Assembly (NCBI GenBank): GCA_028564705.1
Contig: JAPXFQ010002109.1
Location: 1-64,000, forward strand
Reading direction: 5' to 3'
From: Apricaphanius iberus
Lineage: Eukaryota; Chordata; Actinopteri; Cyprinodontiformes; Aphaniidae
DNA length: 64,000 nucleotides
Shown: in pieces, positions 23,168-33,140 of the stretch
How the letters are laid out: each line of letters opens with the position of its first letter
Numbering within the stretch: the first letter of the stretch is position 1
Made by a program: the position numbers and the translations under genes
The notes under the pieces: generated by a model
Databases searched by the model: none
The model's input: the letters and a program-made list of their open reading frames with translations, nothing else
What the model was told of the DNA's origin: nothing

Positions 23168-23608
23168 ATGAATAAAACAGTCCTGTGGAGTTTAATAACT
23201 TTGGCCATTGTTCATGGTAAGAAAATTAAAGCTTCATTGTATTTTTCTTTGTCTTTTTTTGATAATTAAAAAAAATATATATATGTTGTTTAACAGGAGT
23301 CAGGACTCAGATCAAATTAGAACAGTCTTCATCTGAAATAAAAATACCTGGTGAGACTGTGAAGATGTCTTGTGCCATATCTGGCTTTGACATGAGCTGC
23401 TGCTACATTTCCTGGATACGTCAAAAACCAGGAGCAGCTCTGGAGTGGATTGGTGAGATGAATGCCAGTTCAAACTCTCCCAGCTATGGACGCTCCTTTC
23501 AAAGTCGTTTCCCGATGACCGAAGATGTACCCAGTAACACTCAGTATCTGGAGATTAAGAGTCTTACAGCAGAAGATTCAGCTGTCTACTTCTGTGCTCA
23601 TTGGGAAG
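23168..23608 (+). CDS. V10, divergent VH-like variable segment
   Basis: Leader exon 23168-23216 ([10 protein letters not shown]), intron 23217-23296, V exon 23297-23608, phase 1. The domain starts T-Q-I-K-L-E-Q-S-S with Cys in K-M-S-C-A-I-S-G-F; framework 2 is [13 protein letters not shown], framework 3 S-R-F-P-M-T-E-D, end V-Y-F-C-A-H-W. It is a third family. Two adjacent Cys in CDR1 (M-S-C-C-Y) are unusual and could form an extra disulfide. The signal is CACAGTG 23609-23615, a 23-base spacer and GCAAAAACC 23639-23647. It is intact. Confidence 0.9.
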
Positions 23609-23647
23609 CACAGTGACTGAGGACAGTGGAGTGGCTGTGCAAAAACC

Positions 23648-24621
23648 TCCAAGGAAAACATAATTTTCTCTGACATTTTTTAATCTACAATAAGTTTTCT
23701 TGTTTGTTTTATTATTTGAATTTTTAATTTTCTCCCATGATTTTAAAAAGAGACACACAAGACTTCAGTGTGAATAAAATTATCTGATTAATCTTAACCA
23801 TTTTATCAACAAAGAAAAAAAATAGTACCTGTTAAATACAGAGTGTGGGTGAAAAACAAAAAGGAAGGGCAAAGGTTCTCAATGTTATGAGTAAATATGA
23901 ATAACTAACTAAAGACATTCATGCAACATTGAAACGGCAGCTTTAAGAAAAGCTAACTTAAAAAAAAACAAAAAACAGTTGAGACAGTTGTTCTGAGTTC
24001 TAAGTTTTATTTTTTGCTACAGCAAGGAGAGACAGACCAAGCATATCATCCTGGCCTGTGTCTGAATCATTCAGTACAACAATTCCACTTCATACAAGTT
24101 AGTCAATCCCAACATTCCTTTAAGTCAAACCCTAAAGTGAGAAACCTGAGCATTTATTGCCCATTTCATTGGTGAGCGAAAGCAGATAAAGGAACCTGTT
24201 CCACTTTATAAATGGACGTTATTAATTGGAAGTCAATGGGATGGGGGTCGGGGTGTCATAATAAGGCATTATCTCCCCCAAACGACTTTATTTAACCCTG
24301 TTTTGTTATGAATTGTTTGCGATATTCGCCTTGTACTTATGAACACACAGTGTTTATTTGTTAGGTTCTGGGGTGATTTACTGTATATGCTATATTCCAC
24401 ACAAAGGGCAGCGGGATAAAAGCTAGGTCACTGCTGTCCTCCATCATAGCTGTAGTCTAAACAGGACTTTCACTCTGTGCAAAACAATTTAAAAATTTTG
24501 TTTTTGATTTTTTTTAAATGGTAATCTATATATGTATATATATTTCAAAATAATACACGGGTAGTGCATGGCTGCTGCGAGCTGCAAACATTTTACAGCC
24601 ACATTCATAAACACGTACATA

Positions 24622-24663
<42 letters not shown>

Positions 24664-24900
24664 GCCATGTATTTTACTATTTTTAATGTTTAATTGACAA
24701 TTAAATCAGGTAATTTTTATAAAATAGTGAAAACCTGTAAGTTAATGTTAATGTAATTCAATATTAATAACTTATGCATAATCAAAACAGTTGTGCTAAT
24801 AATATTTTTCTTAAACTTCTCAAGAAAGTAATATTTCAAGTTACTGCATCTTTTTTTTTAAATCACGCAATATGTAAATCCTCAGTCTCCACCTCTTATG
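23648..24900. other. Intergenic; ATT microsatellite
   Basis: AT-rich spacer. A trinucleotide (att/tta) tract lies at 24625-24662. No gene is seen. Confidence 0.55.
24625..24662. repeat. ATT trinucleotide microsatellite
   Basis: About twelve uninterrupted ATT units. Confidence 0.95.
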
Positions 24901-24957
24901 CTTGTGGCTTCTATTTGTTTCAAACCAGTTTTCACATTCAGAGTCTGACTTGTCACC

Positions 24958-25372
24958 ATGGCAGCAATACAATGTGTCTTTCTCTTGGGTCTTATGTCAG
25001 GTGAGTGACTCTGTTCAACGAAGAAAAAGAAAAGATCTGATATCTGCAGCTTTTAAAATTCTGGGTTTTTTTCAGCTGTGCAGGGTCAGTCCCTAACCTC
25101 CTCAGAGCCAGTGATTCAAAAAGCAGGTCAATCAGCCATTCTGTCCTGTAAAGTACAAGGAATGGCTGTTGCTTGGCTGCACTGGATTCGTCAGAAACCA
25201 TTAGAAGCGCTTGAATGGATTGGAAGGATTGACAGTGGCACTGGCACAATATTTGCCCAACATCTCCAAGGCCAGTTTTCTATCACCAAAGATACTTCAA
25301 AAAACACAGTTTCTCTGACAGTGAAGTTCCTGAAACCAGAAGACTCTGCAGTTTATTACTGTGCACGAGAGC
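24958..25372 (+). CDS. V11, VH-like variable segment
   Basis: Leader exon 24958-25000 (M-A-A-I-Q-C-V-F-L-L-G), intron 25001-25075, V exon 25076-25372, phase 1. The domain has Q-S-L-T-S-S-E-P-V-I with Cys in L-S-C-K-V-Q-G, W-I-R-Q-K-P in framework 2, and G-Q-F-S-I-T-K-D-T-S-K-N in framework 3, where Gln replaces the usual Arg. It ends V-Y-Y-C-A-R-E-P. The signal is CACAGTG 25373-25379, a 22-base spacer and ACAAAAACT 25402-25410. It is intact and, with V10, distant from the main family. Confidence 0.91.
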
Positions 25373-25410
25373 CACAGTGACACAAGAGTCAACAAGGCTG
25401 TACAAAAACT

Positions 25411-27540
25411 GACTGGTACAGAACTCTGTCAGAGGCAGCAAACTGTTTCAAGCTTTGAAAATGAGCTTTCTACTGAAGAACAAAGAAACATGAATCAATA
25501 TGAATTTAGAACACAATGTTATATTTATTCTGAATAATTTACTGTTAACCCCCAAATGATGTCCCCTTTAAACAAAGATACAAAACTTGTAGTCACATTT
25601 CAAAAATATCAAGACAATTTTGTTCACTTACATTAAGGTTTATAAAACAAACTTTCTTCAAATTCTAATGAGTTACTGCATTTTGAATGAATACTTGAAT
25701 ACTTCAATATATGATACAAACTCCCATACAATGACACACACCTGAGTCACTGCTATCCAGGAAAGTTAATATATGTTAGTTCAGCTATTGTTTTCATAGT
25801 AAATCATTAAAAAAATGCTTTCTAATGAACAAAGATCGATCACTGACTCTAGCTCAAGCTTGAGTAAACACATGGAACCAGTGTAGATGCACGTTCTGAA
25901 TAAAAAAATAAAAGTTCAGTCTTTTTCCAGTTCTTATTTCAAACACTAGAGGGCAGTTGGCGTTACATTTTCAGCAAATTCGTTGATTCTTTAAATTTGT
26001 TGCTGATCATTTAATATTTAGCATTTAGAGAAAATGGAGACTGTGTCTTAACAATCACACTGAAGTTACATTCTCAACTAAAATAGTCTGGTTAGTTAAT
26101 GAGGCCAATTAGATATTTTCTGGTATTTCATTTCTTATCTAATAAATAAGTTTGAAATTCATTGAGAATTTTAAAAATATGATTATACAAAACATTCAGT
26201 ACAGTTTTATTTTCAAACTGGTAAATATCACACTTTAAGCTTACATATATTTCACAATATGCACAGTGTGCTGAATGGTATTGATTTAATTTAACAGTAT
26301 ATACTTAAATGTTTTTTGCACACAAAGATGAGAATGTTATAAGCAGAATATGATTGAACACAGAAGGTGGAGTTAATTAGATTAATTTGATTAAACTCAA
26401 AAGGTTAAACTAATATATGATATAGACGCCTTAAACCTTATTAAAAACAAAAATTTTAGAAAATTAGAATATTACATGAAATCCAACAAACATTAATTAT
26501 AAATAGAGAAATCTCAGACCTCCGGAAAGTATAATTATGCATAATACTCAGTACTTGGTTTGGGGCTCTTCTCAATTACTGCCTCAATTCAACATGGTAT
26601 GTATGATATCATCCTGTGGCATTGCTGAGGTGTTACAGCCAGGATGCTTCAAAAGCTGAAGAATCTGCTGCAGCAGAATGCGCATCGGCAAATTCATCAG
26701 CTTTTTAGTATTGTTTTAATTGTTAAGCCCCCAAATTGGCCTGGAAGACATTGAAGAAGCTCTCTTGAGGCATTCATAAGTCCAAGGAGGATATAAACAT
26801 GCTAAAATTAACGTGTTTGGGGCAGATTAAACCTTAATATAAGATGCATTTTTTACTGCCCAAGCACTCCAGGTCTACGGCTGAACACTGATCAAGACTG
26901 GAAGTATAAATACTGGGGAATGTCTCAAACTGAATCCAAACTTCTCAGGGTGAGTCATAAAACATTTTACAAAATGCAAAAATAAAAAGGTCCAGGTTAA
27001 AAAAATGAATTTCCATTTAAGCTTCTCTATGAGGCTTAGGTCATGTTAGTTTGCTGGCCAATCAAGCACAGTAGTCCTGTGGTCACTGAACGAAGTTTGG
27101 TAATTTTGGCAGCGTTGGCAGGCGCCCAGTCCTACGAAATAAAGTCAGCATCTCCACAAAGCTTGCCTGCAGAAGGATGCATGAAGTGCTCCAAAATTAC
27201 CTTTTGAGGCTTTCCCTACTTGGAGGGTGTTGGATATGGTTTTCTGCGTAACTGTCAGGTCAGCAGTCTTCCTCATGAAGCTGATTGTCTTGAGAGTTTA
27301 AATGAAGTGTCCTGGACCTTTCTTGTTGTCTTAAAAACATTCTGTCTCTCATCTAAGAGGCTTCTTCAGTTTCCTTTAAAAAAAAAAAAAAAAAAACAGT
27401 TTGGATCAGACAATGGGGATAAAAAGTCCTAGAGAAGAAAACATGTGCAATAATTTCACTAAAAAAACAAGTGTAGTATTTTTTTGTCAGGGTCCATAGT
27501 TATTTTTATGATAAATATTCTATTTTTTTCTTTTCTTTAG
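25411..27540. other. Intergenic; possible old transposon at 26.5-27.3 kb
   Basis: No gene. The stretch 26520-27180 ('actcagtacttggtttggggctc', 'gtggcattgctgaggtgttac') resembles a dispersed repeat I associate with fish genomes; this is from memory and no copy lies in the window to confirm it. A poly-A run lies at 27375-27396. Confidence 0.35.
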
Positions 27541-27559
27541 ATAATATGGGGAGGAGCTA

Positions 27560-27567
27560 ATGCAAAT
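27560..27567 (+). promoter_or_regulatory. Perfect octamer before V12
   Basis: ATGCAAAT, the exact immunoglobulin octamer, directly after GGGGAGGAGCTA and 72 bases before the V12 leader exon ends its 5' flank at 27639. Confidence 0.65.
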
Positions 27568-27638
27568 TTGAGCCTCATCACTTTTGATTTATGTCATAAG
27601 GAGCTAAACTATCAAACAGATGTGAAAAACTTTTCACA

Positions 27639-28080
27639 ATGACTTTAGCTGGGTTTATTTCTATCCTAGTCCTGTTAACAAATTCTGGTAAATATCAAAC
27701 TTCTATAATCTTCTGTTTACAAGATTCTTGTATGTTTTTTTTCTTTCTGATCATAGTTTTTTTCCTTTCAGGTATTTTCAGTCAGACTTTGACTGAATCT
27801 GAACCAGTGGTAAAAAGACATGGAGAATCACACACTTTGACCTGTACATATGCAGGAATAGCAGATGATAGTGCTCATATCAGCTGGATCAGACAGGCTG
27901 AAGGAAAAGGACTGGAGTGGGTTGCCTACATTTCTGCTCCTAGCGGAAGCAATAAACATTATTCCCCATCTGCCCAGAATCGCTTCACCATCTCCAGAAA
28001 CAACGACAAGGATCAAGTTTATCTGCAAATGAGCAGCTTGACTACTGAAGACTCTGCAGTTTATTACTGTGCTCGAGAAC
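27639..28080 (+). CDS. V12, VH-like variable segment
   Basis: Leader exon 27639-27687 ([13 protein letters not shown]), intron 27688-27771, V exon 27772-28080, phase 1. The intron is 84 bases, in frame and without stops, so an unspliced message would also be open; neighbours and splice sites favour splicing. The domain has [12 protein letters not shown] with Cys in [25 protein letters not shown] and ends V-Y-Y-C-A-R-E-P. The signal is CACAGTG 28081-28087, a 22-base spacer and a weak nonamer ACATAAATT 28110-28118. It is the nearest V upstream of D1. Confidence 0.9.
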
Positions 28081-28118
28081 CACAGTGACACAGGAAGCCA
28101 TAGAGCTGTACATAAATT

Positions 28119-29039
28119 CTGCAGCTGCGCTGAAAGACTTTGTGTTAAAAATACAAAAATTAAAGAAAAAAAATAAACGTAGCAATACTGTCTACTATAT
28201 TTTTTTTTTATGTAATTGTTGGGTCTTGTCTCAAAGAGAAAAAAAGAATAAATATTATTTTGAATCTCAGCTCTCACACAAGACAAACATGTTTTGTAAT
28301 GACTTTCTAGACAAGACAAGCTCATACAAATTGCATCAAACTAAGGCAAAATTAGTATAAACAAAATAATCTATATTTTTTAATTAATTTAAATAAAAAA
28401 ATAATAAAAAATGTTGTTGTAGTGCTCTGAATTTCAAGCTTTCATGAAACCTTGTGATTTCAAGACACAGTAGTTCTTAAATACCATACAAACATTGTGT
28501 TTCAAAATTCACCCAGTAACCTGCAAGGACTAGCAGCTCTAGACAATGGAAGGATAAAAGCAAAAAAAAAAAACTTAAAAATTCACTCATAAATACTTAT
28601 CAACCTCATCTACACGCCTTCTGATAACTGTTCGATACTTTCCGGTCAGGTGAAAAAAAGTCCTACTGTCTAAAACTAGATTGGATAAGACAACTACTCT
28701 TTCTTTACCAGGAATATGAGAGTATACAATGCTTCATGGTGACCAGTAGAGGGTGTGTACTGTCAGTATCCCATGAACATATCTCTAATATGTCCGTAAC
28801 AATTCTCAGTCCAGTCTTCAAAATTTCTATCCAGTCAAACTCAAAATCTGTTTAAAACTTGTTTTGAACTTGTAGCATTTATTTTCTCCTAATATATTTT
28901 TTATCCCAATTTTTATGCTTTTGTTGTACTGCTGCTTTTAATCCCTAATCACCCAAAGTACCTTGAATTACCTTGTTGTGGTAGTCAGTGTGATATACAA
29001 GTAAAGTTGCCTTAAATAGAAAATAACATTATATTGGTT
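28119..29039. other. Intergenic, nothing recognised
   Basis: AT-rich spacer downstream of V12. No gene, V relic or transposon end is recognised. Confidence 0.4.
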
Positions 29040-29165
29040 TAGTTTACTGTGATGGATTGGCGACCTGTCCAGGGTGTACCCCGCCTCTCCCCCCGTTGAC
29101 AGCTGGAGATAGGCACCATCCCCCCCGTGACCCCTGGAGGACTAAGCGGTTCATGATCCTGCTCA
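29040..29165 (+). repeat. Dispersed fish repeat fragment
   Basis: The stretch 'gacctgtccagggtgtac...cagctggagataggcacca' recurs at 48330-48410 and 62900-62975 in this window; the copy at 62640-63005 is longest and has a tRNA-like head, so this is a 3' fragment of a SINE-like repeat. Confidence 0.7.
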
Positions 29166-29558
29166 TGATCACTGTTGTTAATATAACCATCAATGGAGCT
29201 GGGAAGGAATATCCTGGACTTACGTTTCCCTATTATGTGGGGTGCTCAGTCTGCAAAAAATGACAAAGTTAAGAGTGTTACATCATCAACAACTAATCAG
29301 CAGAACACAATCAATTTTTTAAATACATACCCTATAAAATATAGCAAAAATAAACTGTTTTTACAACCAAAGCAGTCAGATGACTGGAATCATAAACATA
29401 GTTGATGATGGATTACGTCCACTTCAATTTACACACATTTATCATGTGTCCAATTACTCTTATTTATTTATATTTTTTAACTAGCCAGAATATAGTAGCA
29501 CACAGATGCTACTGTATGCTATCTTTAATTTTTATTTTTTATTTTTTGGGCTCTTTTA

Positions 29559-31387
29559 GGATGGGGAGCCTAAGGCTACATCCACACTAAGCTGATAAGG
29601 TTATACGGGGAGTTAGATGCCTAATGTTATCCACTCAACACGAGCATTTACGCCCCGTTTAAGGTCCGTTTAAGGTCCCATGATGTCAATCCCATACCGA
29701 CCTGTGCAAATACTGGGCATGCGCGAAAAGACGCAAGAAAAACGCGTATAATTTACATGACGCCAGCGCCTTCATAATATACAAGAAGCTCTACAGCACA
29801 GTACATATCTGCTTGTCCCGTTAACCGTAGAGAACAGTAGATGCTCAGAAGAAGGGAGAGTTTTTGGTGTGGACAGACGACGAGATCGATTTATTACTCT
29901 TCGCTGTTGTCTTTGTCTGTAGTGTCGTATTGTTATTGACACAGCATTCATTGACGTCACTTTCTTTCATTATCCGGGGAAGCTGTCCACACTAGCTCGT
30001 TTAGCCGTTGAATTAAGATTTACACGGCTCTCTTACCTGGCTAATAGTTTTCCGGCCACAGACCTTAAACGACGCCAGGTTAGTGTGGACGATAGGGGGG
30101 TGTAGACTAAATAATTATACGTTTAAGGCATTATCCGGCTTAGTGTGGACGTGGCCTAAGTCTCCTCCCCTTCCGGTTGGTCCATGGGTCCCCAAATCGA
30201 AAAAATAATGAATGGAAGTCAAAGAAAAGTTATTTTCTGGTCCGCTTTGTCTTACGTCCTGAATCACACATATGTTGTACTTCGATCTAAATGATAACTA
30301 ATGATGTACATTTTGAATGTGTTTGTTTAAATTTGCATTTAAAATGCCTAGAAATCAGAAGTTGCATATATGACGCCATTTGGCTAACGGGAACTAGCAC
30401 TAGCTATAGCACGTAAAACACACACCTAGAGCTTGTAGAGCTTCTCCTCTATGCTGGCTCTCACTCCACCGACTGCGTTACCCCCGACATAGCTGCTACT
30501 TTCCACATGGTCAGCTTTATAGTGGTTTTCTCCATGTTTAATGTGCCTTTCTTCGTCCTGGAGGTTACGACCATAGACTGTAAAAAAGAATAGACAGCGC
30601 CTCCTCACTCCTCCCCGTTTACCAGAGTGACACACTTTCATGGGGGAATTCATGGCGGATTCACTGACTCCTCTTCCCCAGCTCTGACAAAGCATGTTCC
30701 CAAAAAGGGCATAGGAGCGGGATCTTCACTGTAGACTCTGCCCTCGCGGGGCGTGTATGGGCGTGTAGTTCGGTCGTAATCACACCCTTTCTGCTCCCGT
30801 GTCTTTAGCTCTGATGCTAAACTTGGCTCGGCCCCCTCATTAATTATGCAGGATTTCAAAAAATTATCTTACGAAAACCAGCCTGGTGCCCAGGTTTTTT
30901 ATGAGCCCAGCCTTATGTCAGAAAGAATATGTAGCCATAGAAAGTTTAAAAAAACTGGGCACCAGGCATTAAAGTTGTTTTTAACTTGTCTAAAGTCCAA
31001 TGCTTTTGAATGGGGGCCTAGCGGCCAAATGGAGATACTACAGCAATGGAGGAGCAATGGCGGCCTCCATGGTATGCGGTCACAAAGCAGAGCAACCAGC
31101 GACCATTGGTTAAGACCCTTGCTCTCCTTCTTCCTCTGCAGTTGTAGTCCGCTAAACTTTTTCACACAAAACCTAAAGTAACTTTTGTCTCCGGTCGAAA
31201 ATTGCCGTTTTCTCTTCATCAAAATTTGTTTTTAAAATTCAGGGACATCATGTGTTCAATCCAAGGCACATTTCAAACTGGACCAGAAAATAACTTTTAT
31301 TGCTCCATTGACTCTTATTCATTTTTTTTGGCAGTCGGGGACCCATGGACCGGAAGTAGAAGGGCATGACTTAGGTTCCCCATACAC
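29559..31387. mobile_element. Outer non-autonomous DNA transposon with long inverted ends
   Basis: The left end (29559-29573, continuing after the inner insertion at 30157-30260) and the right end (31270-31387) are inverted copies of about 110 bases: both contain 'tccatgggtcccc' and 'agttattttctggtcc' when read from outside in. The inside holds a further inverted pair around 30880-30970 ('gcctggtgcccag' against 'ctgggcaccaggc'). No transposase is seen, so it is non-autonomous. Target duplications were not resolved. Confidence 0.7.
29574..30156. mobile_element. Inner Harbinger-like MITE nested in the outer element
   Basis: The ends GGCTACATCCACACTAAGC and, inverted, GGCCACGTCCACACTAAGC are terminal inverted repeats. 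TAA flanks both sides (29571-29573 and 30157-30159), a 3-base duplication typical of PIF/Harbinger elements. The element is 583 bases with no transposase. It splits the left inverted repeat of the outer transposon, so it inserted later. Confidence 0.75.
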
Positions 31388-32650
31388 GGACTGACATGTT
31401 GTCAGTTACACTCTTCCTTAACAGATTCCTCACTGGACACATTTCAGGCTGGTCACTGGGTATATCAGCAGCAAACCCGGCAACCCAACAGCTGGAATTA
31501 TGTTTTTTATGCCTCTGGCGCATAGCGGTCATTGCAGTGAACAGCTATTCAAAAAACATTTTCTTGTAAATGCCTTTTTTTTTTTTTTTTCTGGAAATAC
31601 ATAACAGCCAATAGAGTGCTCTCTACTAACCCTCTCCGCTGAGATCAATTCAGTGGTCAGTCATTGTAACTGCAAGTACATTTCTTTCCAAGATGGCTGT
31701 TAATCAGCCACACCAATTGACAACCCCAGGAATATACAGGAATAACATCCGCAAAGTTAGCAATTGAGCTAGCCTTCTGATCCAGGAGGAAAGTCAGCAT
31801 TTTCGTCTGTGTTTGATGCAGTCAAAACGTTTTATGTGGGTTCATTTAGTGCAGGCTTTGTCTACAACTATTCTACTTTGTGTTCTTCTGCGGTCACTCC
31901 TCTCCTGAGACGGAGAACAATATAAGCAGCTCTGAAGCAGCTGCTTGACTGACTGACTCCACCATTTCTTCCAGGTCAATCCGAGCTTTGCCGATATAGT
32001 TGGATCATAGAGACCGTATCTGTTAATCTGCGGCCGCTACTGGCGGGTAGATATAAACATAACGTCATTGTCGTGCTTGTTTCAAATGAGCATTTTATTA
32101 TATTTTAAATCAAATATAAAACTTTTTAAAGAAATTTACTTTCCTTCTGCACCCATCTTAAGGTACCGTAGTTAAATGTAGCTTTTTAATGAAAATGTTC
32201 CATCTTCAACCTGTAAATGTCTACAAAAAAATAGGAGTGAATGAGCTCATGTAGGCTACTTTTATTAAAAATTAAAAATAAACAAACAAAAAGTAACATC
32301 CACATCATAGTTAATAAAAATACCACAAATTATCTTGTCTGCCTTAAAAGTTATAGATCTTGCAACTTCACATTTTGTTTTGATAAAATCATCAGCTTTC
32401 ATTTGGTTGAACAGACAAAGATAAACTTAGATAAGAAAAAAAGGATTTTAGTTTTTTGCTGCCACTTTTCTGTCTTGTTAAAATAATGTATTTAAATTTA
32501 TATAATTCTTATTTTTACAAACTAATATGAATGATCCATTCAGGAAAAAAATAGATTATATTTAATGTTCAATTGAATTTCAAATAATAAAAATTGATCC
32601 ATCAACAACCAAGCTATTGATTTAGTTTTTTTTCTAACTTGTGAAGGTGC
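31388..32650. other. Intergenic before D1, nothing recognised
   Basis: AT-rich spacer with no V segment, gene or clear repeat. It is a candidate place for D-proximal regulatory sequence, but nothing specific is visible. Confidence 0.4.
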
Positions 32651-32654
32651 TTTA

Positions 32655-32728
32655 GGTTTTTGTATTAGAGTTTGTCGCTGTGATATATACGGGTGGAGGG
32701 CACAGTGATATCAACCAATACAAAAACC
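32655..32728 (+). other. D1 diversity segment with 12-spacer signals on both sides
   Basis: The D coding part is 32683-32700 (atatatacgggtggaggg, 18 bases). On its 5' side lie nonamer GGTTTTTGT 32655-32663, a 12-base spacer and heptamer CGCTGTG 32676-32682. On its 3' side lie CACAGTG 32701-32707, a 12-base spacer and ACAAAAACC 32720-32728. All three forward frames are open (I-Y-T-G-G-G, Y-I-R-V-E, I-Y-G-W-R). The 12/12 arrangement forces V-D-J joining, because both V and J carry 23-type signals. The 5' heptamer has a mismatch (CGCTGTG for CACTGTG). D1 is 390 bases upstream of J1. Confidence 0.93.
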
Positions 32729-33050
32729 TTGGCAAAAAACGCTGACAAAAATCTATATTTATACAGATAAAATAAAATCAATTCCTTCATATAATTGAAA
32801 TATGAGGTAAGAAGCCCAGATAATCAATTTAATAAGGTAATTCGTAGAAAAAAAAGGGTTATTCTGTTGTTTAAGATAGTACAGTGCAGATATTCATTTA
32901 TTGCAATTTTTTATTTTCAGGTTGTAAATTGAAAACACTAGAATGATATTTTGGAATATGTCAAAGGAATATCAACATTATCAGAATCTACAAATGACTC
33001 TGATCTTTTTAATATTTTATGAGTCTTTATATGATTTTTGTATGGCTTGA

Positions 33051-33089
33051 GGTTTGTGTTGTAGCAGTCAGTGGAACTGTAACACTGTG
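33051..33089 (+). promoter_or_regulatory. J1 recombination signal (23 spacer)
   Basis: Nonamer GGTTTGTGT 33051-33059, a 23-base spacer and heptamer CACTGTG 33083-33089, oriented for joining to the 3' side of D1. Confidence 0.92.
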
Positions 33090-33140
33090 ATTTGGCTTTA
33101 GACGTCTGGGGTAAAGGAACTACGGTTACAGTTCAACCAG
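33090..33140 (+). CDS. J1, heavy chain-type joining segment
   Basis: A 51-base joining segment reading L-A-L-D-V-W-G-K-G-T-T-V-T-V-Q-P, followed at 33141 by a GTAAG donor. The W-G-x-G-T-x-V-T-V core is that of immunoglobulin heavy chain J segments; T-cell receptor J segments normally have Phe (F-G-x-G). The last base G is the first base of the codon completed by C1 exon 1 (35868), so J1 to C1 is in frame. It is the only J found in this cluster. Confidence 0.93.

Noticed and set aside
27639..28080. V12 as an intronless V gene (continuous open frame through the leader intron)
   Set aside because: The 84-base insert has normal GT-AG borders and sits at the same place as the intron in the other V segments; it is open only by chance. 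V13, in contrast, truly lacks the insert.
30426..31222. Several open frames of 70-110 residues
   Set aside because: They lie inside the non-autonomous transposon 29559-31387 and match no known domain.
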